Assembly: GCA_944321125.1 (NCBI GenBank)
Contig: CALUKD010000005.1
Location: 62,001 to 126,000 of the forward strand
Reading direction: 5' to 3'
Length of the DNA stretch: 64,000 nucleotides
Source of the DNA: Candidatus Butyricimonas faecavium
GTDB taxonomy: Bacteria; Bacteroidota; Bacteroidia; Bacteroidales; Marinifilaceae
Position numbers and translations under genes: made by a program. The notes beneath the pieces were generated by a model. That model ran no database searches. It was not told the DNA's origin and worked only from the letters and a program-made list of their open reading frames with translations. Shown here in pieces: positions 13,901 to 21,196 of the stretch; positions within the stretch are counted from its first letter, which is position 1, and each line of letters starts with the position of its first letter.

Positions 13901-14083
13901 TGTTTAGGGCTTGATGACCAATCCAAGGGAGCTGCTTCTTGGGCTTCATCGAAACCGAATTTGTTGAATGTAGCCTTAACCCGGGCTAAACATCGTTTTG
14001 TTGCTATTGGGGATAAAGATATATGGCTTAAGCAGCCGTATTTTTCGGAATTACGGCTGCTTGGTGTATGCGAAGAAATGTAA
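11000..14083 (+). CDS. Superfamily 1 (UPF1-like) AAA helicase with coiled-coil insertion
   Basis: 1027 residues. Helicase motifs in order: I GPPGTGKTT (308-316), II FIDEAGQ (Asp748, Glu749), III VVVVGDPFQIEP, V TVHTFQGKQ and VI NVALTRAKHRF near the C-terminus. This is the AAA_11/AAA_12 (UPF1/SMUBP-2) layout. Residues about 470-650 are rich in Glu, Lys and Leu and look like a long coiled-coil hairpin between motifs I and II. The first 300 residues match nothing I recognise. An ATG at 11009 is an alternative start. The AT-rich upstream DNA follows a terminator, so the gene is monocistronic. Enzymes of this type unwind RNA or DNA. Standalone versions occur in defence islands, but no partner gene is visible here. 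Confidence 0.8.
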   Translation: MYHMADWQTLLSCWHKLEHYTPAELPKDKSIKQLQKELPWNLPLTSKDKKKTIVYTIYFDVHPLSMALEFIRDYFRDESLVVEVNKSLMYYASLKLNEQGRYIQNSLGISTFPWALHQLEKGKLQTDSWNESFQMMCTNLLEHLEQNQNELEDDFISYLSEVQTLDNLREIQSIIRKRLGWKTDLVGTICMKADEVYKSVVKEDDSSNSDLLNSFFISDIERVVSAFQSGNVGKSVRDYIRGCLNENFKHEDLRENPEIIKSCLVPNNYPEGCWPSKYKASLMQQFAVNMINEKLVEQEGEGVFSVNGPPGTGKTTLLRDVIASILVKRAKALVQYEEPADAFSEIGQVAINDKYTPFIYKPDEAICGAGMVIASSNNGAVENISKELPLKKEVEPYADGMDYFRTVSETCLDKEYWGIIAATLGNKENRRVLVNRIWSRFEKEASNVTLADYLSGYKISNEEWQEARRVFREKLQAVQVEKERLNRCVKDNEECEEKRQKYLSLEIKLQEAQNRRNGLENQKEKLEKEKLFLEERMRELTFRWEIVKQNRPGFWKLLKKGVRKQYRETLNDMLKALDEVTGGKQKCEKEILSCEDQIAFLKKVDVEYENCKNGLLQLDKKIDINRKELNVAYADRDFWENIESHATQKSCPWYSDRLKELQSELFVAAMRVNEMFILRANTKSSRIKTTLAVFFQYLKGGTLVSPKEIEAMWKTFWLVIPVVSTTFASVSRIFADFGQGSIPWLFIDEAGQAVPQAALGAIWRARRVVVVGDPFQIEPVVTIPEVIINHMNDYFNLDRSQVHPSLSVQSMADRVNQYGWVSNDTWIGVPLRVHRRCLDPMFSIANKIAYQGMMYNSTITKEPKIRLQTRFLHVTGRVDGRHYVPEQGELVLKLLLDEISGSDNLPDIFVISPFAEIPRKLKVKLQKSLQEVLKPDKENNNILHDWLKSHIGTVHTFQGKQASGVILCLGLDDQSKGAASWASSKPNLLNVALTRAKHRFVAIGDKDIWLKQPYFSELRLLGVCEEM
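14030..14062. other. Perfect hairpin inside the 3' end of the helicase gene
   Basis: 11-bp perfect arms (14030-14040, 14052-14062) with an 11-base loop lie inside coding sequence, 20 bases before the helicase stop. The opposing alcohol dehydrogenase gene ends 4 bases after that stop. With no room between the genes, this hairpin may act as a terminator for the convergent pair. It has no T-run on either side. Confidence 0.5.
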
Positions 14084-14087
14084 TGGG

Positions 14088-15125
14088 CTATTTCCCTGTT
14101 ATTGCTACTTTTATCACACCGTCGAGTTTGTTCTCGAAAATGCGATAGGCCTCTTCGATTTCGTTTAAGGGAAAGCGATGAGTGATGAGTGGGGTGGTAT
14201 CAATTTTACCCTCTTCAATCAAATGAAGGATTTCGGCACAATCGCAACCATCTACACCTCCGGTTTTGAAGGTAAGGTTTTTGCCATACATATCGGGTAA
14301 CGGTAAAAGTTGCGGTTTGTCGTAGAGGGCGACCACGGTTATAACGGCATTGGGGCGAGCGCATTCCCATGCCATGCGGAAGGTGTCATCGCTTCCGGCA
14401 ACTTCTAGAACCACGTCAGCCCCGCCATGATCGCTATGCTTAAGGACGAACTCTTTGCATTTTTCCGGTGTGGTTACCAGTATATCGGGGTAGTGTTCTT
14501 GGACAAACCGAATCCTTTCCGGTGATTGTTCGCAGACAATAATTCGTTTCGGCTTCTTTAGCATCACGCAGAGCAGGGTGCATATTCCGGTTGGTCCGGC
14601 CCCGATAACGAGTACTGTGTCGTCTTCCGTGATCTCCGAAATGCGTGCGGCCCAGAATCCGGTGGCGAGTACATCACCCACGAAAAGAGCTTGCTCATCG
14701 CTTACCGTATCGGGAATGCGGTTGAGTCCGCTATCGGCATAGGGAACACGAACGTATTCGGCCTGTCCCCCGTCAATACGGCATCCCAAAGCCCATCCGC
14801 CATTGGGATCGGTACAATTGTTCACGAATCCTTTCTTGCAGAAAAAGCATTCTCCACAAAAGGTTTCCACGTTAACAATTACCCGGTCTCCGGGTTTTAC
14901 GGTCGTGACATCAGCTCCTGTTTGTTCCACGATACCCACCATTTCGTGGCCCACGGTAATGCCCGGTACTGCACGGGGTACATTCCCGTGTTTGATGTGT
15001 AAGTCACTGGTACAGATGCTTCCAAGCGTGACACGCACGATGGCATCCCGTGAATCTTTTATTTGGGGAATTGGCTTCTCTTGAAGTCTGAAGTTTCCTT
15101 TGCTTATGTATGTATATGCTAACAT
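14088..15125 (-). CDS. Zinc-dependent alcohol dehydrogenase, MDR family
   Basis: 345 residues, the normal length for medium-chain dehydrogenases. Catalytic-zinc residues are visible (Cys in GSICTSDLH, GHEMVG), as is the structural-zinc region with closely spaced cysteines (CGECFFCKKGFVNNC). The Rossmann motif GAGPTGI lies near residue 175. It should oxidise an alcohol or polyol, or reduce the matching carbonyl, with NAD(P)H; threonine- or sorbitol-dehydrogenase-like specificity cannot be told apart by eye. It is a single gene, convergent with the helicase and 39 bases downstream of the AlbA_2 gene on the same strand, so it could be read through from that gene. Confidence 0.87.
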   Translation of the reverse strand: MLAYTYISKGNFRLQEKPIPQIKDSRDAIVRVTLGSICTSDLHIKHGNVPRAVPGITVGHEMVGIVEQTGADVTTVKPGDRVIVNVETFCGECFFCKKGFVNNCTDPNGGWALGCRIDGGQAEYVRVPYADSGLNRIPDTVSDEQALFVGDVLATGFWAARISEITEDDTVLVIGAGPTGICTLLCVMLKKPKRIIVCEQSPERIRFVQEHYPDILVTTPEKCKEFVLKHSDHGGADVVLEVAGSDDTFRMAWECARPNAVITVVALYDKPQLLPLPDMYGKNLTFKTGGVDGCDCAEILHLIEEGKIDTTPLITHRFPLNEIEEAYRIFENKLDGVIKVAITGK

Positions 15126-15164
15126 TGGGTTGTAACTATATATTTTTTACGTTTTAATTGAAAT

Positions 15165-16526
15165 CTATTGTTGGTAGTTTATGATTTCCCAATAGCCTCC
15201 TTTATCAGGACCTATTCGACGTATAATGCTCTTTTCTTGAAGTGTTGCCAAACGACGTTTGATACTACTATCATGGATTTTCAATTGTGTTGCTAATTCT
15301 TTTCTTGATATATAGGGGTTTGTTTTAATCTGATTAATAATCATAATTTCTTGTTGTGATATCTGGTCGTTTTTCTGGTCGTTTTTCTGGTCGTTTTCTG
15401 GTCGTTTTCTGGTCGTTTCTTGGTATTTAAATGTAAATATTGTCCATAAACCTCCTCCATCATATTTGAATTCCGGTTCTGGATAACCAGCATTTTTACA
15501 AACCATTATGATGCGTTCTACTCCACGTCCCCATGCTTCGATTTCTCCGGCACGGAAAAACACGTTGGCAATATCGGGATTGTAGGGACGGCTACGATGT
15601 TTTCCAAGTAACGTTTCTATTGACCATTCTTCGGGTAGGGTGCCACAATTCCATATTTCCAACTTGTCATCGTAAACGCTAATTTGAATGGGTGTTAGTG
15701 ACTCGTACGATTTATGAACTATGGCATTGAGGAGAGCTTCTCGTAATGCCTCGCGGGGTATTGGTAAAGTTTCTACACGTTGGATTCCTTCGTAACTTAT
15801 TGTTGCCCGGAGATATTTTGTTGAGATCAAATCAAGAGTAGATTTCACTTGTTGAAATAAATTACCATGAATTTCATCTTGGTAAATCAAGTTGGCATCT
15901 GCTTTGAAATAACCAATTTTGATGAAAGCGCCTGTAATATATTTCTCGGGATCTGGATGAAATAGTAGTGCTGCTGCTCGTTTTAAATAATTACTCTCGA
16001 ATAACCTCAATTTGTCCAATAGTTCTTGGGTATTATCCAGCAGATCTGTTTCATCCATCCTGCCGCTTTTTTTTGCGTAAGAACGAAATAGATCAAGTGT
16101 TATGTTGTCAAGCTCTTGCCATTTCAAGTATGGTACGGGTACTGCGTCCCATGTGCGTCCTTGTTTGCGAAGTAGGAAGCGATCTAGTGCTGCACCTTTT
16201 AATTCTTGGTTAGTTGTTCCACTTCTTTGGTAATATTTTCCACGGAAACTGATGGGATACGGATAAGCTTCTGTAACAATTTCAAGATAGTTTCTGCCGT
16301 CTTTTTCCTTTAGATTGACATCTACTAAAATTCCCATCATATCACGTACTTTATTGGGAATATCTTCCATTAATTTCGAGGTTTCCCGCACGCCGCATGC
16401 TTCACCATTGTTACGTATTCCAATGTATAACGTACCACCTTGTGCATTAGAAAAACCGCATATCCATTTCAGATATTCATCACGCCAACTTTCTTTGAAT
16501 TCTATGTTTTGAGATTCGATGTCCAT
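15165..16526 (-). CDS. AlbA_2 (Schlafen-type) ATP-binding transcriptional regulator
   Basis: 453 residues. The N-terminal 120 residues are an AlbA_2/Schlafen domain (IEFKESW, FSNAQGGTLYIGI). Residues about 260-360 hold the GHKL-like HATPase_c_4 domain (ALREALLNAIVHKSY, GRGVERI). The C-terminus is a winged-helix domain (ISRKELATQLKIHDSSIKRRLATL). The linker at about 365-385 contains the repeat DQKNDQKNDQ, encoded by a tandem DNA repeat at 15363-15419. Members are stand-alone regulators, often in accessory regions, and their targets are mostly unknown. A -7 promoter box lies about 120 bases upstream. Confidence 0.85.
   Translation of the reverse strand: MDIESQNIEFKESWRDEYLKWICGFSNAQGGTLYIGIRNNGEACGVRETSKLMEDIPNKVRDMMGILVDVNLKEKDGRNYLEIVTEAYPYPISFRGKYYQRSGTTNQELKGAALDRFLLRKQGRTWDAVPVPYLKWQELDNITLDLFRSYAKKSGRMDETDLLDNTQELLDKLRLFESNYLKRAAALLFHPDPEKYITGAFIKIGYFKADANLIYQDEIHGNLFQQVKSTLDLISTKYLRATISYEGIQRVETLPIPREALREALLNAIVHKSYESLTPIQISVYDDKLEIWNCGTLPEEWSIETLLGKHRSRPYNPDIANVFFRAGEIEAWGRGVERIIMVCKNAGYPEPEFKYDGGGLWTIFTFKYQETTRKRPENDQKNDQKNDQISQQEIMIINQIKTNPYISRKELATQLKIHDSSIKRRLATLQEKSIIRRIGPDKGGYWEIINYQQ
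15363..15419. repeat. Tandem repeat of 11- and 12-base units in the AlbA_2 gene
   Basis: Five copies of CTGGTCGT start at 15363, 15375, 15387, 15398 and 15409, separated by T-runs. Two spacings are 12 bases and two are 11. The 12-base units read as the repeated peptide NDQK. Each 11-base unit shifts frame, so the same DNA word is read as TTR, then RPE, then DQK. Changes in copy number or T-run length could switch the C-terminal winged helix in or out of frame. Confidence 0.9.
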
Positions 16527-16647
16527 TGTTTTTGTGATTGTTTGGGTATTTTATCAATCTGTTCGAAAAGAAAAACTACGTTTCTAGTACTGTTTTGCCT
16601 GTCTCCCTTCTCTAATGATGTTGGTTAATTGCCTGAAATTTCTTATT

Positions 16648-16655
16648 CAAAAATA
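16648..16655 (-). promoter_or_regulatory. Candidate -7 box for the AlbA_2 gene
   Basis: On the minus strand this reads TATTTTTG, a full match to the Bacteroidota TAnnTTTG element, about 120 bases upstream of the start codon. No clear TTTG -33 box is seen at the usual distance. Confidence 0.4.
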
Positions 16656-17004
16656 CTACAAATTTCAAATAAAGCGGAGGTTTTATCCGATAAATTGGTG
16701 ATTTGTTTGTATTTTCTTAATATGTAGTTAGAATTTGTATATTAAAAATTTGATCTCTAGAGGAGAAGGTCTGGTCCTTGCTAATCCCTCCTCTACCCCT
16801 GCCCGCGGGCATCAACGAAATTCAGACACAGCATGAACGGAGCATGTACACTGGTCAGTGTTCATGTTATGTAGTTGCTATGTTCATGATATAGCGAAAG
16901 GGTAGGGAAACCATAACGAAAAGGCGGACTATTCCCCCTTGACTCTGATAATTGGATGTAACTTTTATTAAACAAAGGTTTACTTCCTTTTCTTTCTCCA
17001 CTTC
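16656..17004. other. Non-coding stretch with inverted and direct repeats
   Basis: I found no convincing gene here. It contains the perfect palindrome GCCCGCGGGC (16801-16810), an imperfect 24-base palindrome at 16843-16866 centred on ACACTGGTCAGTGT, and repeated CATGAAC/GTTCATG words at 16832, 16860 and 16882. It lies beyond the truncated end of the decayed fimbrial locus, so it may hold the scar of the deletion that removed the downstream genes, or operator sites. Confidence 0.5.
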
Positions 17005-17088
17005 CTACATCTCTTCCCGGTGACATGAGGCAAGCAGGAAAAGAACGGTTATTGCGGGAATAAGGATATAAATTATTTTTCGATACAT
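17005..17088 (-). pseudogene. Lipoprotein gene stub (27 residues), fimbrial locus remnant
   Basis: An ATG at 17088 on the minus strand opens a 27-residue frame that reads as a complete lipoprotein signal: basic start MYRK, a hydrophobic core and lipobox LLASC, followed by HREEM and then a TAG stop. Nothing of the mature protein follows. Together with the broken DUF5119 gene just upstream in the same direction, it looks like the 5' end of a deleted fimbrillin-like or Mfa-type lipoprotein gene. A genuine tiny lipoprotein is possible but less likely. Confidence 0.6.
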
Positions 17089-17114
17089 AATTCTTTTGTT
17101 TTTTTAGGTGATTA

Positions 17115-17523
17115 TTATTTGGCCGTACCGACTTCCGTATTGCCTGTCATTCATTTGTTGATTGTTGCTGTGTATTCCGTTTCGGGAAGAATGGTTTCCA
17201 ATTTACCACTGATGGTAAAGGGTGTTTGCTTGTCGGTGTTGAATGTGGCGAGTGTCGTGGTGAAGTTTTCGCTAAATGTGAAGTGACCGTTGCCTGTATC
17301 GACTATGACTTCCAAATCCTGATAGGGACCGGCGATCTTTGACCGTGTAATTGGACGGAATATCAATACCCGTGCTGCGTGTTGTCCAATCGGTTGTAAG
17401 CGTGATCTTACCGTGTTCGGGATGTGGTGTTTCGTGGATTGGGTCTTCCACGTTACAACCTGTAAGGAACAGGGTCATCCACCCGGATAGTAGCATGCTG
17501 CTTATTTTCGTTTTGTATGGTTT
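17115..17523 (-). pseudogene. DUF5119 / FimB-Mfa2-like fimbrial protein, frameshifted and internally deleted
   Basis: On the minus strand the frame begins KPYKTKISS without a start codon (a TAG stands just before it; the first ATG is at 17496), passes a lipobox (FLTGC) and then a DUF5119-like start (HGKITLTTDW, GIDIPSNYTV). At an AAA tract near 17340 a one-base shift is needed to continue as KIAGPYQDLEVIVDTG. That second frame ends at a TGA at 17151, after which MTGNTEVGTAK continues in the same frame to a TAA at 17115. Only about 125 residues remain, against roughly 300 in the family. Missing start, frameshift, in-frame stop and short length make it a pseudogene, possibly with a large internal deletion. 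Confidence 0.72.
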
Positions 17524-17533
17524 CTATTTAATT

Positions 17534-18643
17534 CTAATTTTCATGTTTATTGCTTTTGTTGTTATTGTCGCTTAATTTCCAAATGAGATTTATTCCGATC
17601 TGTGTAGGTCCCCAGAAGTTTTTGTTTTGTTTTTTGAATTTGAAGTTGCGTGCATGATCTGTCACGGTGAAGCTGTCGTATTCGAAATGTGTGTAACCTA
17701 AACCGAGATTGAAATCGACCGAGAGGCTACGAGACAAAGGCAGTTGGTATCCGATAGTAATGCCCGTACTCCAGAGGTCGCCTTGATAACCGGTGTCGTT
17801 GGAGATGAGGCGACCCAGACTGTATTTATATAGGTTATACTTACCATAGTGTCCTGAGATACCCGTGTACAGTTGTTTAGCGTAGCCTAAATACCAACGA
17901 ATTTCCGGGTTCAGTATCCATATTTTTTGTACTTTACCCGTTTGGCTGCCCCACCACGCTATGCTACCGTCCAGTTTCATGCTGATGTTGCGGTTTATGC
18001 GCCATTCCACACCGAGGGTTGGAAGTAAAACGGCATCGTACAACACATTCGTCCGAATAGCAAAACGATGGAACCCCGGGGTATCGGCAGGTTCAATCGG
18101 TGGTTTGGATGTTGTTACTACAGGCTTTATTTGTCTGGTTGTATCTTTTGCGGGTTCGGGTTGTTGCGGTTCGGGCTGTTTGGGTTTGATAGAAGAGACG
18201 TTTTTTAAGGGCTTGGGTTCTTCCGGGATATGGAATGTTACCACGACTATATCCCGGTTGCCATTGTAGGTTGTGGCATAATTGGCCGTGATAAAATTCG
18301 CTTCTTTCAGGTCTTTGTGCAAGATCATTTCAGATTTTACCTGGTTTGCCCGTGTAAAAGCGGTATTCAGGTTCTCTTTTGCCGTTGGCAGTGAGGTACA
18401 GTAGCTGTCCACGCGTATGGATATTTTGTCTTCGGTTATTTTTGCCCGGTACTTGTCGAGAAAGGCATAAAGGCGGTTGAGAGCCGCTTCGTTCCCCATG
18501 AGTGTAAACAGATCCTCTCTGGGCTGGAAACGGAAAGTGATTAAAACTGTATCTTCCCGTGGGGAGGTAGGCCGGGCGGAGGATATCTCTGCAACGGAAA
18601 GTGTGAATAGGATAGTTAATAGCACGTTGGTAATTTTGCTCAT
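17534..18643 (-). CDS. DUF3575 outer-membrane protein of a fimbrial locus
   Basis: 369 residues with a signal peptide ending near EISSA. The N-terminal third resembles an OmpA-like or periplasmic domain (about 25-145). A Pro-rich linker follows (about 150-190, with PKQPEPQQPEPAK). The C-terminal 180 residues are a DUF3575 beta-barrel-like domain (FAIRTNVLYDAVLLPTLGVEWRI is its hallmark opening). Such proteins open many FimA/Mfa-type fimbrial operons in Bacteroidales. Here the following genes are broken, so this intact gene is the surviving head of the operon. The divergent AraC-type genes probably control it. Confidence 0.8.
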   Translation of the reverse strand: MSKITNVLLTILFTLSVAEISSARPTSPREDTVLITFRFQPREDLFTLMGNEAALNRLYAFLDKYRAKITEDKISIRVDSYCTSLPTAKENLNTAFTRANQVKSEMILHKDLKEANFITANYATTYNGNRDIVVVTFHIPEEPKPLKNVSSIKPKQPEPQQPEPAKDTTRQIKPVVTTSKPPIEPADTPGFHRFAIRTNVLYDAVLLPTLGVEWRINRNISMKLDGSIAWWGSQTGKVQKIWILNPEIRWYLGYAKQLYTGISGHYGKYNLYKYSLGRLISNDTGYQGDLWSTGITIGYQLPLSRSLSVDFNLGLGYTHFEYDSFTVTDHARNFKFKKQNKNFWGPTQIGINLIWKLSDNNNKSNKHEN

Positions 18644-18699
18644 AAGCGATATATTTATATGTGATTAATTATATTTCTTCGTACTTTCTTTTATTGAAA

Positions 18700-18707
18700 C
18701 AAAGCTA
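18700..18707 (-). promoter_or_regulatory. Candidate -7 box for the DUF3575 gene
   Basis: The minus strand reads TAGCTTTG, matching TAnnTTTG, 57 bases upstream of the start codon. No TTTG -33 box lies at the usual 19-21 bases, as expected for a promoter that needs an activator. Confidence 0.4.
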
Positions 18708-18729
18708 GGAGATATACCTATTGGCGGGG

Positions 18730-18791
18730 TGACAATTCAACAAATTCTATAATGACAAATTAGCATAAGTGTCTTTTTTATTGTGACAAAT
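18730..18791. promoter_or_regulatory. Three TGACAA(A)T direct repeats, candidate AraC-type operator
   Basis: TGACAATT at 18730 and TGACAAAT at 18753 and 18784 lie on the same strand in the short divergent region between the DUF3575 gene and the first membrane AraC-type gene, just upstream of the DUF3575 -7 box. Repeated half-sites next to a divergent AraC gene suggest regulator binding; this is inference. Confidence 0.4.
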
Positions 18792-18875
18792 CGTAATTAG
18801 TATACAAAAAGGTATATTTTTACGTTTTTTATCCAAGAAACGAGATTTTTTGCCGGAAAACCGATATATTTGGAA

Positions 18876-20072
18876 ATGGATATTTTAGCAACTTACAAGA
18901 TCGGCATAACAGTTCTAATACCTGTTTTTTCAGCGCTTACCTGCGGGGTATTGGTACTGCTTTCCCTGAGCGATTGCCTGACACGGGAGGAGAAGAACTT
19001 AAAGAATATCCTCCTGTTTTATCTTTCATTTTCCGGACTGGGGTGGTGGATGACGTTTTGCTACGAGTTCTTTCCGGTGTTTTTTACAGGGCTGAATGTG
19101 GTGTGTCTGCTCAGTTTCGTGATGCCTTCTATCTTTTTTTACCGTATTCTTCGTTATTTGACCCGACCGGGGCGACCGGAACAATTTTCTGTTCTGCACT
19201 ATTTTTTACCGGGAGTGCTTGCGGCGGTATTACTTGTATGGTCATTGTTCGTGCCTGTGGAAGTGCAGACGGAAATCGTTAAGGGCAAAGCCCAAGTATT
19301 TCCACTGGGATATGAATCGTATGCGTATTTCTTTACTTCGAAGCCTTTTTTGCGGGTAATTTTCGGCGTGTCCTATTATGTTTTGACTATTGCGGTACTG
19401 TTGCGATACTATAAAAGGATAAATAGGAAGGGGACTTTCGGGCGGAGCTCGTCCGGATGGGTTATTTTTCTGGTGGGAATCTCTATTGCATCCCTGCTTT
19501 CATCGTTGTTACCCACGTTTATGCCGCGGATGAAGATTCTACACTCTTTTTGGACTCTTGTTGCCTCGTGTGCGATAGCTTTTCAGCATCTTTTGCTTTC
19601 ATACCATGTTATCCGGCGCAAATATAGCCTTTATGTCATCCGGGAAAACGAATCCGCTGAAAAACAAACCGTGCAACCTGCAACCGGAATGAGGATCAAA
19701 TCCCGGCGTAGGCATCATAACGGCAAGCTGGTCCGTTCCCGTTTTGAAAGTTATTTCCGGGAAAAGAAACCTTACCTTGATTCGTCTTGTAAAATAGCTG
19801 ATCTGGTGGAGGTGTTCGATGTGAACCGCTCCGTAATTTCGGCGTTTATCAATAAGACTTACGGGATGAATTTTAATTGTTATCTAAACCACTGGCGGAT
19901 AAAAGAACTTGACCGTCTCCGTTCGTTACCTTCTAATCATGGTAAAAGTGTGGGGGCATTGATTGAAAGAGCGGGTTTTGACAATTACCGTACTTATTTG
20001 CGGGCTGCGGCAACCGGGAGGGAGATCGCAGTACGGAAGGGTACTGATAAGGAGAAAGGAGAGAGACCGTGA
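18876..20072 (+). CDS. Membrane-bound AraC-type transcriptional regulator (first of tandem pair)
   Basis: About 398 residues. ATG at 18876 is preferred over an in-frame TTG at 18870. Six or seven hydrophobic helices span residues 1-250. After a basic linker (RRRHHNGK) comes an AraC-type double helix-turn-helix (about 285-380: IADLVEVFDVNRSVISAFINKTYG, then GALIERAGFDNYRTYLRA). A regulator with a multi-helix membrane sensor instead of a soluble sugar-binding domain is a Bacteroidota style. It probably senses an envelope or lipophilic signal and controls the divergent fimbrial operon. Its stop overlaps the start of a paralogue (TGATG). Confidence 0.8.
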   Translation: MDILATYKIGITVLIPVFSALTCGVLVLLSLSDCLTREEKNLKNILLFYLSFSGLGWWMTFCYEFFPVFFTGLNVVCLLSFVMPSIFFYRILRYLTRPGRPEQFSVLHYFLPGVLAAVLLVWSLFVPVEVQTEIVKGKAQVFPLGYESYAYFFTSKPFLRVIFGVSYYVLTIAVLLRYYKRINRKGTFGRSSSGWVIFLVGISIASLLSSLLPTFMPRMKILHSFWTLVASCAIAFQHLLLSYHVIRRKYSLYVIRENESAEKQTVQPATGMRIKSRRRHHNGKLVRSRFESYFREKKPYLDSSCKIADLVEVFDVNRSVISAFINKTYGMNFNCYLNHWRIKELDRLRSLPSNHGKSVGALIERAGFDNYRTYLRAAATGREIAVRKGTDKEKGERP

Positions 20073-21196
20073 TGAACCGTGAACTGGCGGAAGCGTTCGC
20101 ATTCTCGATTCCTGTCTTGGGTGCTTTGGGGTGTATGATCATGTTATTGCTAGATGCTTGTGCGATAAACAGGAATAAACAGGAGAAGCGTTTGAGGTTG
20201 TTTTTGGCTCTGACCTATGGGGTGACTTCTTTGGGATGGTTTGGATTGGTACTGTATATTGTCAGTCCCGGCGGATTTATTTATTACCATACGGTTTTTC
20301 TGATGGCATTGATGTTCGATCAAGTGATGTTTTACCGGTTTGTTGCCGTGATAACGGGTACGGGGAGACCGCGTAAGTTTAGCCGTTTGCATATACTGAT
20401 ACCGCTTTTTCTTACGGGTATTTCTGCCGTGAGCGATTTGTTGGTGACGGGAGAAAAACAGATGGGCGTTGTTTATGGTGAAGCGGAACAAATGTCCGAT
20501 GGGTGGTTCCATGTTGTCTTTATGTTGACAACGGTGATTTTTGTTGTCTATAACACGGTTTATCCATTACTCAGTTTGCGTAATATATACCGTTACCGGC
20601 GATTTGTCGTTGACTATTCTTCCGATGTGCAACATACCTCGCTTGATTGGTTGTTTGTAATGCAGGTACTTATCCTGATCTGTGTACCCGTACCGCTTGC
20701 CGGCTTATTGTTGAATATTGAAATTATTGCTTCCTCTTGGTTTGTATGGCTGGGAGCATTGCCTTATTTTGCTTATTACATGATTCTTTGTTACAATATG
20801 CTTGATGAGAATTATCTGATCGTACAATCTCACGCGGAGGAAGATACGGAAAGTTTCTCTAGGCACGTTCCTTTCGATCGCAAATATTTTGAGCGTTATG
20901 TGCGTGAAAAAAAGCCCTATCTGAATCCCAAGCTGCGTATTACTGATTTGGCTACGGAGTTGAAAACCAATCGCAGTTATCTTTCAACTTTTATCAACTG
21001 CGAGTATGGGATGAATTTCAGCCGTTTTGTAAATCGGTGTAGGCTGAATGCGCTTGATCGCCTGCGTGTGGCCCCGGAGAATGCGGACAAATGTAATATG
21101 GAGTTGGTATTAATGGCCGGGTTCAACGGTTATCGGAATTATTTACGGGTGAAGAATGAGGAAGACGGGCGAAATCTCTTGAGGGAGTTCGAGTAG
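20072..21196 (+). CDS. Membrane-bound AraC-type transcriptional regulator (second of tandem pair)
   Basis: 374 residues from the ATG at 20072, which overlaps the upstream stop by one base, so the two are translationally coupled. It has the same architecture as its neighbour: about seven helices in residues 1-240, then the AraC-type domain (ITDLATELKTNRSYLSTFINCEYGMNF; LVLMAGFNGYRNYLR). Both share the EKKPYL lead-in to the DNA-binding domain, so they are duplicates that have diverged strongly in the membrane part. They could form a heterodimer or read different signals. No terminator is obvious after it. Confidence 0.8.
   Translation: MNRELAEAFAFSIPVLGALGCMIMLLLDACAINRNKQEKRLRLFLALTYGVTSLGWFGLVLYIVSPGGFIYYHTVFLMALMFDQVMFYRFVAVITGTGRPRKFSRLHILIPLFLTGISAVSDLLVTGEKQMGVVYGEAEQMSDGWFHVVFMLTTVIFVVYNTVYPLLSLRNIYRYRRFVVDYSSDVQHTSLDWLFVMQVLILICVPVPLAGLLLNIEIIASSWFVWLGALPYFAYYMILCYNMLDENYLIVQSHAEEDTESFSRHVPFDRKYFERYVREKKPYLNPKLRITDLATELKTNRSYLSTFINCEYGMNFSRFVNRCRLNALDRLRVAPENADKCNMELVLMAGFNGYRNYLRVKNEEDGRNLLREFE

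Noticed and set aside
15363-15419. CRISPR-like repeat array
   Set aside because: Units are only 11-12 bases without spacers, and the repeat is inside a gene where it encodes a peptide repeat.
11000-16526. A defence island or restriction-modification system
   Set aside because: The helicase and the AlbA_2 gene are suggestive, but there is no methylase, nuclease, integrase or other partner, and a metabolic dehydrogenase lies between them.
17151-17496. Two short overlapping minus-strand frames as separate small genes
   Set aside because: They join into one DUF5119-like protein if a single base in an A-tract is removed, so they are treated as one broken gene.
18865-18872. TATATTTG as the promoter of the first AraC-type gene
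   Set aside because: It matches the -7 box but would start transcription at or after the chosen ATG at 18876; chance occurrence in AT-rich DNA is more likely.
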